Positions 1 through 13,613 of a stretch of DNA of 64,000 nucleotides are shown piece by piece. The number at the start of each line of letters is the position of its first letter. Position 1 is the stretch's first letter. Below the pieces are notes generated by a model. That model worked only from the letters and a program-made list of their open reading frames with translations, had not been told where the DNA came from and did not search any database. The DNA is from Paraphaeosphaeria minitans (Eukaryota > Ascomycota > Dothideomycetes > Pleosporales > Didymosphaeriaceae), in assembly GCA_015832175.1 (NCBI GenBank), contig WJXW01000002.1, positions 2,914,001-2,978,000 of the forward strand, given 5' to 3'. The position numbers and the translations under genes are program-made.

Positions 1-196
1 ATCTAAACCTCGCTCTGTTCAATCGGACTCGCATCGTGCGCCGGCGTTAGGTATTACCTACCGAGGATGTTCAATAGACCAGGATGCCCAAAAACGCTAA
101 CCTGCCACGTCAATGGCGGTGTGGAACCCGTGGCGACCATATGCAAGTCGCGTCCTTTGGCCATCGCGGGATGGCTTTCAACCTCTTCGACACACC

Positions 197-1522
197 ATGA
201 GCAATCGAAGACCGTCCGCTTTTGGGTCCTTTTTCGGCTCCAAGTCTTTCAAAGAAGTTACCAATGCCGCCAAACAAGTCTCTCCACTCGTCAAAACCGT
301 GCAGGCGGTGGAAGGCATCTTCCAGGCTGGCGAGCTCATGTACAACGCTAACGAAACCGCTGGTAACCTGAACGAGTTTATACCCAAGGCGTCAAAGATT
401 ATAGATCGCCTCGAGGCCTTTGTTCCATCTATGCAGGTCATGGGCAGCTCATTTTGCGACACGATTAAAATATTCAGTACCTTCAACACCATCGCTACCA
501 CAGTGGGTATTGGCGCAAACGTTGTTTTGACATATCAGGGTGTCCAGGCTTTGCATCTCATCGCGGCACAGTTGAAAGACGTCTCTACAGCTCTGGCTGC
601 ACAGACAGCACTACTCGCCCAGAAGGACTTTCCGCAGTACGTGTACGATTTGATCCACGAGAGGCTGGGACAAACGTCCGACGATCCGAATCACGAACAC
701 TGGTTCTTCCTATATCATCCAGATAACGATTGGTATGTACATTCAGGGCGCAAAGAGATGTAGCAGTGTGTTATTCGAAAGCTCAGGACTCTCTCCATGG
801 ACCGTGGTTTCCTGATATCAATAGCAAGCGTACATACCTGTTTGTGCCTGAATCCTGCCATTTTTGGATATTGCGCTGACTTGTCCCCTTCTCATTGTAG
901 GTATCCCAAGTTCTACCACCTGCTCGAGACAAAGCCTTTGGGACCCGCGTTCTGCGGCTACACGAACCAGATCGACACTGCGTTTAGTTTTATGATGGCA
1001 GCACGACAATACGCTAACACAGAGAGGGAACGACGAGCAAAGAAACAGGGACGGAAAGTGCGTTCCGTGATGCTCCATCTTCTAGTCCCAGCTTATCAGC
1101 CCATCGTCATCGCTGAAGCGCTCAAGATCCCGGAAGAGATTGGCGATTTCGCCATAGAAGGAAGGGTTAACAGCAATAAACCCTTTGTGTGGATGAACCT
1201 GCCCGATGACCAAAGGCGTTATGTTGTCGACGTTGGACAGTGGATTCCTCCCACGGCAGGCTGGTGGGAGTTCGCAATGTCGAAGCTAGGGTTGGCGGAG
1301 CAGCCTCTTCAGCTGAAGGAAGCGAGGATACTAGGTCAAAGTCAGCATCCTATCGAACAGCTATTGGAGGAAACCTCCACAGAGCAGATCGAAGCAGAGA
1401 CCCAGGGAAATCTTGAAACAAAAGACGCCCTACAAGCTGCAGATCATGGGAAAGATGGTGCTCAGCGCCGGAAAAATGCCACGCCTTTACACCAGCGGCG
1501 TCGAAAACACACTAAAAAGTAG
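197..1522 (+). CDS. hypothetical fungal protein, two exons
   Basis: Not recognised. Exons are 197-732 and 901-1522. The donor GTATGT at 733 and the acceptor TTGTAG ending at 900 join codon TG|G and give a continuous 385-residue protein. The in-frame ATG at 113 would add 28 low-quality residues, so I chose the one at 197 (MSNRRPS). The first half is alpha-helical in character, with a hydrophobic segment at about residues 93-123 followed by Ala/Leu-rich heptads to about 142. This suggests a membrane-associated or coiled-coil region. The C-terminal exon is polar, has the tryptophan-rich stretch WIPPTAGWWEF, and ends in a lysine/arginine-rich tail (RRRKHTKK). I see no catalytic motif. The splice model is convincing. 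The function is unknown. Confidence 0.7.
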
Positions 1523-2899
1523 AGATGATGCCACTGTTCGAAGAAGCGAAAATATCAGTATCAGCTTCACGTCATGGAAGGAATTCACAGGAAATCGTCG
1601 GCAAGGTGTGGTTCATCACCGAGACTACTCACAAGTGAGAAGCTTGGAGACCTTCAGACTGGTACTTAATGTTGAAAGCTTTACTCGGCCAAGAACAATG
1701 TTTAGGCAGAAAACCATGGCGGTCGCTTGAACCAGGACAAGAGATTGGCATCACAAGTCGGACCCCATGCTGCGTAGGCTCAACCAAACCAGAAGTCTCT
1801 GCCAGGCACCAACTTCTGCCTTCGAATGACCAGTTCAGTTTACTCAATCCCTGGAGCAACAAATTCAAAAATAGCAAAGCCATGACTTGGCTCTTGCGCA
1901 GATTTGACCTGCGCCGGTTTCTACATTCAATAAAAAACGAGTCCATTCCCGTACAATGCCTCACAATGTCGTCACAAAAAGCCTTCTCGTAATCAGCTAA
2001 TCTGGCTGATGAGGATCTAGGTCAAGATTTGATCTCATATAGACCCATGTTTGAAGTTGCGGAGTTTTGGCGTGGTCTTTCCAGATTCGCTGGACAACCC
2101 ATCGGTGATAGCAAGTCTTGGGCTTTTATTCCTGACCTCTTCCGCCCACGATCCCACAAGATAGCTCCGGGGGTCATGCGCCATCCAATTCTTGAGCCTG
2201 CGCTGCGTATCATTTTACAGAATCTGTAGCCAAAGTTGAGTGCTACGCGCACCACTGCGCCTCCCACGAAAGCCCTGAAGTTTATGGGCATGGCCAAGAT
2301 CCATTGCCCGAGGACTTGTATATTACCGAAGGTAGCCGCTCCTCTCTGACGGTGGTGTCAAGTTCGATTGTAGGGGTGGGCAGGGGGCGAGATCCGATGA
2401 CCCTAACCCCAAGGTGCAATACCCGCCATCGTTACCGATGTGGCCCATGCGATAACTTCACCCGATTAAGCTGCAGGAACATTACCGCAGCCATATCCTG
2501 TGAACGCCTGCTTCTGAAGCCGCCTTCCGGTAACGCATGTACAGCTTGATCCGCTCTAGGTGTGGAGCAGCTAGTACTGTCGCTAGTATCAAGCTGATAC
2601 CTAACATTTGAGGACGTGAACTTATACAAGTGACTGGCTCGGACCAGAGAAACAGTACTCCAACGTACACACCTCTTTTGCCTTACGCCTTATGGTTGCC
2701 TTATAGTTGTTGTACCACGCTCAACATTCGCCTTCGAGCCTCGCACTTACCTCACACCCTCAGCCTCCCATTTAACCCTTGGAATCCCACCCGACGCTAC
2801 ATCTCGGACTTTAATCAGCCTCCCGCTCACCCTTTGCGTGGCTTAGTCATTATACCCCTGGTGTATTTATCTTTTATTTTTCCACACTACTGAAGCAAC
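1523..2899. other. intergenic region upstream of the FAD monooxygenase
   Basis: No open frame here looks coding, and the short frames lack splice continuity or family motifs. The last 250 bases are pyrimidine-rich on the + strand and precede the ATG at 2900, as expected for a fungal core promoter and leader. Confidence 0.5.
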
Positions 2900-4442
2900 A
2901 TGCCAGGAACGATCATCGAAGGCGGTTGGAGGCGCTTGAGCGTGGCCGTAATTGGTGGCGGAATTGGAGGCCTGTCCGTAGCCATTGCTCTACGTCGCGC
3001 AGGTCACGAGGTCACCGTCTATGAGCGCAACGACTTCGCTGGAGAGGCTGGAGCATCGGTTTCATGTGCTGCAAATGGTACTCGATGGTTATACGAGTGG
3101 GGCGTTGATGTCCAGAGGGGCGATCCAGTCGTACTGAAGAAGCTTATTAACCGCGACTGGAAGACTGGCGAACCCGTCAGTGTTTATGATCTCGACGATT
3201 ATGAAGAGCGATGGGGCTACGTGTACAACATGTTCCATAGGCAGTACATGCATAAGATGCTTATGGACTGTGCGCTACAAGAAGAGGGCGTTGGGGCTCC
3301 TGTGAAGTTGTTCGTGAACCACCCAGTAAGCACCTGTCGGACGAAGCATATTCTCTCTAGAGCTGCTCATATATTGACCGACCATGCAGTGCCAAAATAT
3401 TGACCTTGAGTCTGGTGAGATCACCTTCACCAACGGCGCAAAGGCCATACATGACTTGATCGTTGGAGCCGATGGCATCGGATCAGTTACGCGCAAGATC
3501 ATCGGTCTGAACCCGGACAAGAAACCTGCAGACTCTAGCTGCCTACATGCCAATGTTTTATCCAAGGATGCACGGAAGCTCGGCCTTGTCGACTACTCTC
3601 TTAACAGCGCACTGGAATATTGGGGCGGCCAGGAAGGGAAGTGGGACAAGATTGTCCTTTCACCTTGCAATGGCGGCGAGCTTCTTTCGTACTACTGCTT
3701 CTTCCATCGATCAGTGGGCGACTATTCCAACCACACATGGGGTGGTGCAGACCTTCCTGTGGAGGAGCTTACTGAAAAGTATCCTGAGCTCGATGCTCAG
3801 GTCAAGGCCCACCTTTCCATTGGTATCGAGGTACAGCCGTGGCGCCTATGGGTCCACCAGCCATATCCTTACCTGGTCAAGAGCAATGTTTGCTTGCTCG
3901 GTGATGCCGGCCACCCGGTGAACAACACCCTTTCTCATGGAGGAATACCCAAGCTAATTTGCATTCTAGATGATGCCTCATCAGAGCCAAGGCGCTTGCA
4001 TGGCCATCGAAGATGCCGCTGCACTTGGTATTCTGTTCAACAAGGACTACTTCAACGGAGATGTGGAAGAGTCCCTCGCCATCTACGAGCAGATCCGTCT
4101 GCCTCGTGCTACCAAGGTCCAGGCGTCTGCGGCAAAGGCGGCTTATAACATCAATGAACGCATCGGTAAGCGTGCTAATCAGATCTACACAAAACGAATT
4201 GTAGCTAATGGCTGTTTTCAGGTTTCTCGAGCAACACCAACGTCAAAGGCTACAAGGTAGAGGATGAGTCGAAAAAGCTCACTATCGAGGAGATGAATGG
4301 ATACGACATGTACAAGGACATCGACCAGGCTTTCGCCGAGCGACGAGGAATGCCGTACACTGATAAGTACACCAAGGGACTGCCTTTTGGTCTAAAACTC
4401 TCGAATGGTGTCATGGTCGGCGAGGATGCAGCTCGGCTGTAG
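2900..4442 (+). CDS. FAD-dependent aromatic monooxygenase (salicylate hydroxylase-like)
   Basis: Group A flavoprotein monooxygenase, 456 aa. Exons are 2900-3325, 3390-3917, 3970-4165 and 4222-4442. The introns have GTAAGC, GTGAAC and GTAAGC donors, and the frame is continuous across all three. The N-terminal Rossmann motif GGGIGG lies at residues 19-24 after a beta strand, and the acidic end of that fold is VYER. The second FAD/NADPH motif is GADG near 168-171. The third is GDAGHP at 313-318, followed across an intron by MPHQSQGACMAIEDA. That is the class signature for hydroxylases acting on salicylate, anthranilate or related phenolic acids. It sits next to a catechol-type dioxygenase and a 2,3-dihydroxybenzoate decarboxylase, so an ortho-hydroxylated benzoate is the likely substrate. 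Decarboxylating 1-hydroxylation (to catechol) and 3-hydroxylation (to 2,3-dihydroxybenzoate) cannot be told apart by eye. No targeting signal is seen. Confidence 0.85.
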
Positions 4443-4947
4443 GGTCGTGAAACAACATCATTTGTATTTTCCATTTCGTTTGGGGAAGGTCAGTGAACTG
4501 GCACCGCGGTGCTCTTTCTTGTTGGGGCTATCATCCGATCGCGGTCGCATGAATCGAGCGTTGTAGTCTACTATTAGATAACGTGAAGCATACACCTGTT
4601 ATATCTTCAAAGAAGGGCTACCTGTGCGACCAACGTGAAAATACAAGAATGGTTTGGTTCACCGATGACAAGTTTTCTTTTGTGGGAGCTGCAGGTCGAA
4701 GGTTTCGTTGCGTACCTACTTTGCACATAAGAGCCAAGATGGATTTACAGAGGTTGAACAGTGGCCTCACGAAGTGAATCCATTCTGGTATAAGACTACA
4801 AGATAACCCTCCAACAGCATTATTTTCTCAACCAAGCTGAGCAGTGCCGTGGGTTTTGATCAAACAGGCGTTCAAGGTAATTGCGCACTTATGCTTTGGC
4901 AGCTTGAGCAGCAGGTACTTCCATGGTAGTCGAATTCAGTTTTTCTA
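4443..4947. other. convergent 3' intergenic region
   Basis: Lies between the stop of the monooxygenase and the stop of the oppositely oriented dioxygenase. No gene is seen. It presumably holds both 3' UTRs and polyadenylation sites. Confidence 0.5.
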
Positions 4948-5959
4948 TCATGCTATCTTAGCTAGCTTGATATCCAATGTAAGCTCCAAAGATGCCGCCG
5001 CATTCCCTTGGACTGGCACAAAGTCGACGACGAGATCATCTTTCACCGCGAATACTGAATCGTTTTCCAGATATTTGCTTGATTTGTCGAATATCTGTGT
5101 TGTCAAGGGAGAATACTTGTCGCTCCCCGCCTGATCTCAGTCAGCAACCATTCTCACTTTGCGTCCGGGTTTTGGTACAACTTACAATAATGTGAATATG
5201 AGCTGGTCGGTAAGGATGACGGTCAAGAAGCTGCAGCAGCTCGCCAGCTGGACCGTCATATGGTACAGGATATGGAACGGGTCGCAAGCAGTATAGTCCA
5301 TAGTACCCGTTTTCGTCTGTGGTGAGCTTTCCGCGCAGATTGAATTCTGCTTGATCCGGGTCTTGCTGCTCGTAGAGACCGTTTGTGCTGCATTGCCAGA
5401 TATCGATTGTGATACTTTGGAGTGGCTCATCGGTGGCAGCATCACGGATGATTCCGTGCATGTACGTTACTTCGCCATCTTTTGGCATGGTCTTGATGAT
5501 GCTGGTATCGTTCTTGGTGGGCGGCGTACCATGTCGGAAAAAAGGCCCCAGAATTGCTGTCTTCGTGGCTTCATAATTAGCTCCTACCAGCTGCTTGTTT
5601 GTGATCTCATCGACCAGCCTGATAATTTTGTTTTAAAACGGGACACTGAGGTTGACCGTATGAACTTACGACTCTAGGCCGATTACGTCGCACAACAACT
5701 GTCCCTCGTTCCGCTTCTCGTTGCTCATCTGACCTGCGCGGTTGATCATGTTGACACCCATCATCCACTCATCGACTGTGAGGTCAACCTCGCGCGCAAA
5801 GTCGTGCAGGTGCTGTATCAAGCTTCCAACAACTTTTGCCACGCGGGGGTTGGCTTTGGGCCCTGTAGCTTTGATGACATTCGATGTGAAATCTGGATCA
5901 TATTGAGGCTTAGGCTTTGTGGCGCCGCTGATGCTGTTGGTATGGTTTGTTTCGGACAT
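4948..5959 (-). CDS. intradiol ring-cleavage dioxygenase (catechol/hydroxyquinol 1,2-dioxygenase)
   Basis: Exons on the minus strand are 5959-5670, 5618-5186 and 5130-4948, giving 301 aa. Both introns (5619-5669 and 5131-5185) have a GTAAGT donor and a CAG acceptor. Intradiol dioxygenases use Fe(III) to cleave catechol or hydroxyquinol between the two hydroxyls, giving cis,cis-muconate or maleylacetate. The N-terminal helical dimerisation region is present (about residues 25-105), followed by the beta-sandwich. All four expected iron ligands are visible: Tyr179 in NGLYEQQ, Tyr213 in RPVPYPVP, and His237 and His239 in RPAHIH. The C-terminal segment DDSVFAVKDDLVVDF is typical of the family. There is no signal peptide, so it is of the intracellular type. 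It is convergent with the FAD monooxygenase and divergent from the CoA-transferase. The choice between catechol and hydroxyquinol is inferred from the neighbouring decarboxylase, which favours catechol. Confidence 0.9.
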
Positions 5960-6510
5960 ATTTGTGTCTTCGTGGTTCAGCAGCAGAAAGATCCAGACGG
6001 ACTGAGTAAAGGCGGACTGTGAGTGATCTGTACGAGCTCGTATAATTTCAGAAATGATATACGAAGCTGTTGCACCGGTCCTTTCCTACCCCGCAATAGA
6101 TTGCAGCTGGCGTGATATGCTGAAAAAAAAAACCAAAGTAGAAGGTAAACCATGTACCAATAGATGGGAAACTCAATGTTGCTAATTGGATGTCCGGTTT
6201 CACTGCACGGGAAATGTGCGCGCATATCCCCAACACGACAGTGCGTATCGCTGGCTCAGGGTGCACGCGTGTGCGTGTCCGTTAGCCGACGCCAGGTGCC
6301 GCATCCGATGCCCCATCGGAACGCCTTCAGGCGGGACCGGACCCCCACACTTTTGGAAACGGTCAATCTCCAGTCCTCCAGGAGAGGTCTAGTTTGGATC
6401 CTTGGGCATCACATTGCATGTCATGCGCATCGCCGCACATTACGATATCGGGAGGCGGCATTGCTCTCAAAGTTCCGCCTGCGCAATTGAAGCTGAAGTT
6501 GCAAAGCACC
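5960..6510. promoter_or_regulatory. divergent promoter region between dioxygenase and CoA-transferase
   Basis: This 551-bp spacer separates the start codons of two divergently transcribed genes of the aromatic cluster and must hold both promoters. It contains the inverted repeat CCGAT-N5-ATCGG at 6305-6319. Overlapping it is CGGAACGCCTTC (6317-6328), which shares CGGAACGC with a palindrome ahead of the decarboxylase gene at 8892. Zn2Cys6 regulators bind CGG-type half-sites, so these are candidate operators. Binding itself is not shown. Confidence 0.4.
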
Positions 6511-8364
6511 ATGGTGTTCTACAAATCGACCGAAGAGTCCGAGAATATCCTGCAGATCTTACTGACATTGTTCAGCGAGAGTGATAACGAGCTTCCCCAA
6601 TCAGTTCGCCACCGGATTGAAAATGTTACTTTCGACGCAAAACGAAATTTGCCCTACTTCCCGATCCCCTTCAAGGAGACAGAGACCACCGCGGCGTTGA
6701 AAGCAATCGAGGCTTCGGTAGCTGCCGAATTGGGGGATCTCAAAGGTGGAGGAGATTCGCAAAGAGCCATCAAGATTGATCTTGAGAAAACAACTGCTTT
6801 TCTGTTCCAAGCGTATCTGGCTACTGTCGGAGGCAAAAGCAAGTTGGATCCAAATGTCAAGAGACTTCTCAAAGGTACTACTTATATGCTGGCCTTCAAA
6901 GCTCGTGGTAACTGACGATGCCTGAAGATACGGACCTCCTGCAGGCGCAATCTGACCCGTACCGTCGTATGTCAGCAAATCTGTACGAGACGAAAAATCG
7001 GGGAGAGTATTACCATATACATGGCTCACTGGAAGCATCAACGACCCTGGTTATGATCGGCTTAGAGCCGTTTCGGCCTGATCTTGAAACCCACGAGGAG
7101 ATCGTCAATACGATCGAAGATGCTGTCCGAAAGTTCACGATAGACGAGCTCGAAGAAATGAATACCGCCAATAAGCAGGCCGGAGTACCCGTGCTAAAAC
7201 ATGAGAACTTTTTGAAGACACCACATGTAAGCCATCAGTATCGCTGTCGGTAGTCGAATTAACTGACACTGATGACAAATGTAGGGAAGTGAAGCATCAA
7301 AAGCTTTGCCTTGGAGCGTACACTCACTGGAAGAACAGACACCGCCTTGTCCTCTCCCATCCAGCGATGATAAGAGACCACTTTCCGGTATCAAAGTCCT
7401 TGAACTATGCCGAATTATTGCCGGTCCCACAATCACCCGCATCCTGGGCGAATATGGTGCCACTGTCTTGAAAATAACGAGCCCTCACCTGAGCGATGTT
7501 CCATTTTTTCAGGTTGATGGGAACATGGGTAAACATGCAGCCGATCTGGACCTGAAGACCCGGGAGGGAAAAGAAAAGTTCGAGGAGCTGCTTGCTGATG
7601 TGGATATAGTTGTCGATGGTTATCGGCCTGGGGCTTTTGATCGACTCGGCTACGGTCCAAAGCAGCTCTTAGAAATGGCTAAGCGCCGAGGGAAAGGTAT
7701 TGTGTACGTCAACGAGAACTGCTTTGGCTATGAAGGAGAGTGGGCTCACAGGCCCGGGTGGCAGCAGATTGCCGACTGTGTGAGTACCCTTGGAGCCAAT
7801 ATTCGGCCCACGTTTACAAAATTAACAACTACTGTACAGGTTTCGGGTGTTGCATGGGAACAAGGTAAATTCATGGGCCTCTCAGAACCTGTAGTGCCTC
7901 CGTTTCCGATATCAGATTACGGCACTGGCTGCATCGGTGCCATTACTGCTTTACTTGGACTGTTACACCGAACAAGACGAGGTGGATCATGGCATGGGAA
8001 AGCGTCACTGTTACAATACGACCTCCTGCTTTTCAAGGCAGGCCTATATACGGAGCAAGTCCAGGAGCAGCTACGTCAGTTAATGGGACCTGAGTTCCTG
8101 GCGCTGCGTCACGACAATAGCGTAGATCAGATCAGCGGTACTGCATTACGACAGATGCGCCAACAGTTTCCTGCCTTCTTCACGCGCCCGAAGCTACTTG
8201 ATCACTGGTATGCAGATAAATACAATGCAACCATTGAAGCAGTCAACCCTGTCGCAGAGATTCAAGGCCTTGAGCTTGGTTTCCAGAGGGCTAGCCGCCC
8301 GAACGGCTCAGATTTACCTACATGGGACTTCGGAATTGAGGCAGATGTTCGAAAAGGATTATGA
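6511..8364 (+). CDS. family III CoA-transferase (CaiB/BaiF type)
   Basis: Exons are 6511-6874, 6928-7226, 7285-7779 and 7840-8364, giving 560 aa with consistent phases throughout. I chose the ATG at 6511 because the in-frame sequence upstream looks non-coding. Family III enzymes move CoA between carboxylic acids through an aspartyl-CoA thioester. The core begins at about residue 245 with LSGIKVLELCRIIAGP. It continues through GEYGATVLKI, the DLDLKTREGK nucleotide-side segment and the VDGYRPGAFDRLG strand. The likely catalytic aspartate is Asp385 in QQIADC, just before an intron. The N-terminal 240 residues resemble a second, degenerate copy of the fold (YYHIHGSLEAS near 170), as in other fungal members of about 560 residues. 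It sits inside a catechol-forming cluster, so its acid substrate may be an aromatic acid or a ring-cleavage product. Nothing in the sequence fixes this. Confidence 0.85.
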
Positions 8365-10267
<1,903 letters not shown>

Positions 10268-10956
10268 ATTTTGGGGAAGTCAAAAGCAATCGAATTCACG
10301 AGCGAACGCTTGACATGATCACGTGACGTACATTGGAAATAAATAAGACCGTGGAAAAGAAAATACGACAAAACAATGTAGATGATCTTACGATGCGACC
10401 ACTGCCATCTGGCCGAAGGAGCCAAATACGAGGACAGAGTTTGGTTGGCTGTAAACAAATGAGCCCTCGAGGGCCTGAGTTCGTTCGGCACCGTTGCTCC
10501 CGGCCTTACCTACCAAGCTTCTTTCGGTCCGCACTGCCATCAGGCCTCTTGCATCGCCTTATTTTATAAATGCAAGTCAAAAAGCAAAGTTCAAAGAAAT
10601 GTTGTATCTTCCCATGTACACTCTTTATTGACCTCGCGATCTCTAAAGCGGAACATTGCCCATCTTCGGATAGTGCACCTGGTGAATCTGGAGCACGTGC
10701 GCCCCGCCCACCGCTTATCAGGATTCCTGGGGTTAGCAATTGAAAAGTTGAGCGGCGATTGGGCAGATGTGCATCACAGGCAGATTTTGACATTATGGCG
10801 GCTACTGCTCCCTGCCACCAACACCTTCCACATTCTTCTTTCCCAACGCATCACCCGACATCCCATAGGTACCCCAGATTTTAGTCGAGTGGGCCTAGAG
10901 GATCTTCGACACTCAGTCACGTGATGCTCTGAACTTACTCGGATCGCAAGTTCACG
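10268..10956. promoter_or_regulatory. promoter region of the Zn2Cys6 regulator
   Basis: No gene seen. The palindrome TCACGTGA occurs twice, at 10319-10326 just after the decarboxylase stop and at 10917-10924, 33 bp before the regulator ATG. This is an E-box/bZIP-type core. A CGGAAC hexamer lies at 10649. Confidence 0.35.
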
Positions 10957-13482
10957 ATGCCCCGTCGGCCAGTGAAGCCCGAGGACAGGCAGCGAGTCGC
11001 TCGGGCATGCGACCAATGCAAAGCGTCGAAGAAGCGTTGCAACGGGAGTCAGCCCTGCGATGCTTGTGGAAAGAAAGGAAGCTCTGAGGCCTGCCACTAC
11101 ACTCGCGGCAGGCGGCTCCACCCATTACCACAGAGAAGATCAACCACCTCACAGGATGTCGGTGTGGATGATTTCAGTTATAGTCGCAACAGGAGTTCAG
11201 TAGGCGAATCTATGGTCTCGCCAATGTCCTCTTGGAACGTCCACGGTCAAAATGTTAGATCATCCGGTAGCGTTGTATCAGATGGAATCGATCTTGAGGA
11301 CAATGATGAACCTGAAGACGGCTTCGAAGATGAGACGCAAACTTACTCCAGCGAAGGAATTGATCAACCGCCTCTCATGCTATCGAGTGTGAATGGAGAA
11401 AAAGGTAAGCCTACCTGAACAATAGTAAATGTAGGAACACATGCGCAGAAATCCATGTATTGATGCAAGGTTTGGACCAGTAAAGTCTCGGAATTTACAT
11501 GCTGATCATTATTCACGCCAGTTTTTGTCGGTAATACGGCCGCAATCTCATTTCTGAGATTTTTGCAGAAGATGCTAGAGCGCCATGTCGGACCCTCTGG
11601 CTTCACTGTCGCAGAAGATAGCCACAAACTCTTCGAGGCAGATACTGTAGACGTGGACCCGAATTCTGTCTACGACAGTTTAAGTATCGACGACAAAAGT
11701 GCCTTTATACAAGTCTTTCTGGATGCTGTAAGTATCTCCAGCTGTTCGCTTTTCGCAATCTAAACCTGTTCGCTTACCCTTAGTTAGTCAAGCGGCCTCC
11801 TAGATCTTTACTCTTGGGAGGATGTTTTTCGACTGTTAGGGAGCCACGAACCTATAAGTCCCAATGTGATACAGCCTACCTCTCAACGGCTGAGTAGTCT
11901 GCAGACCGCATCTCTGTACCTCATGATTGCGATCGGAGCACAGTGTCGTCAAAGTGTCGACGACGCCACGTGGGCAGCGAGACTCTTCTCTTACGCTCGA
12001 AAATTGGCACTTGAGGGAATGTTGGCAGATCCAAGCCTGGACTTAGTTCGAACATTTCTTCTGATGGCTTTCTACATGTTCGGAGCATGTCGTCGTAACG
12101 CAGCTTTTATGTACCTCGGGGTAGCCTCAAAAGCTGCTGATATACTGGGTCTGCACTCGTCTGCGCAGTACAAGCACCTGCCACAGGAAGCTAGGAACGC
12201 GAGGTAAGGCAAGCACCGTCATCTACTTTGTGTCTATTAAGCTGAAATAATGGCCACAGACTCCGAACAGCCAAAAGTCTGCGGGTTTTCGACGTCATTT
12301 GTAACTCTATACTTGGCCGTCCTAGTAGTACTCTGTCTGCGCCAACAGGTCATACGATTTACGTGACCGACGGTTCCGATATAAACCCAGAAGTTTCGTA
12401 CAGAACCTTGGCCTTGGGAGCATTATATGAAGTCTCCGCCATCCTCAACGAGGCTGTTACTGAGTCTGCTGAAGTTGGTTTGAATATAGAAGCTACTGAG
12501 GCTTTCGTGTTAGCTTTACGGCAACGTAGTCGCACGTTTCCACCGATCCTGCGGCATCATGTCAACGAAAATAATTTCGAAACTCGCCATATCACTGTTG
12601 GTAATGTTCATGTGGCCGGCTCGTATTATTTCAGCGTCATTCTGGTCACTCGGCATTGCTTGATTCGACACGTGGTACCTTTGCTTTCAGGGCAGGCACG
12701 CAACTCGCCTCAACAAGCCCAGGGCTCGAAATCCGCCACAACAGAGCATACAAAAGTTGCTCATTTAGCAGACGCGTGCATTGACGCAGCGTCACTCATG
12801 GCGCAGATGTGTCACCAAGTCATGAAATCCGGCATGTTAGTTGGAAACATGTGCATTCTCAAGTGAGTCAATTCCGCAGCTTCATGGTTCCCTTCATCTG
12901 CATGTTCAAGATACCTTGATGCTCATCTCCGTCAGGGCTTGGATCTTCGCGACAGGGCTTGTCCTAGGCTTTTCCCTATTAGTAGAAAACGGGCCTAGCT
13001 TTGCGCAGAAACGTGCAGCATTCCTCAAGTCTCTGCATGTTTTAGGTGAGCTCAAGCGGATGAGTCCTCAAGCTGAGCAGTACTACAACATCCTCATGAG
13101 CTTTCATCAGTCCATCAAGTCATACCGGGAACAGCTTGACCGTGAAAAACAAGCGTCTCGCCCAACACTGGTGGACCGCGTCTTCTTGACAGATTTCTCT
13201 TCCGGCATGGACGACGCGGAATATATTGCCACCCAGCTTCCGGTTCCAGATACGACTCTCTTAGAACCTTCTTTGGCAGAGTGGCCTATTGCGCTCGATC
13301 AGATGGGTGCTGCTGCGAACGATGTGGGATCCATAGACCCTGCATTAATGGGTGACAACGATATTATCATGCGCATGCTTTGGGACGTTGATAGATATGC
13401 CGGCGCATATCTCAATCCTGTGTTACCCGACGTGGAGATGGGTTTGGATTGCTCGATGCAAGTTGGAGGACCACTGGCATGA
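10957..13482 (+). CDS. Zn2Cys6 transcription factor with fungal-specific TF domain
   Basis: Exons are 10957-11404, 11522-11727, 11788-12203, 12260-12862 and 12936-13482, giving 739 aa. The zinc cluster has six cysteines at residues 18, 21, 28, 34, 37 and 46 (C-x2-C-x6-C-x5-C-x2-C-x8-C), with the basic KASKKRC loop. A Ser/Asp/Glu-rich linker follows. The fungal-specific regulatory domain then includes VFVGNTAAISFLRF, the central QTASLYLMIAIGAQCRQ and DVICNSILGRPSS, the last conserved in this family. The intron ending at 11787 has tandem TAG acceptors 4 bp apart (TAGTTAG). Only the second keeps the frame. It probably acts in the nucleus as the pathway-specific regulator of the adjoining aromatic genes. 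That role is inferred from position and from CGG-containing palindromes in neighbouring promoters. Confidence 0.9.
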
Positions 13483-13613
13483 ACAACTAGATCTCTTCTC
13501 AATTCGACATATCGCATTCAGACCTCGCCACCATTGTCTTCGTGTTGTTAACGTCTCCCCAAGTCCATAGTGGTATATCCTAATCGATATTGTTATAGTT
13601 GCATAACTCGCTT

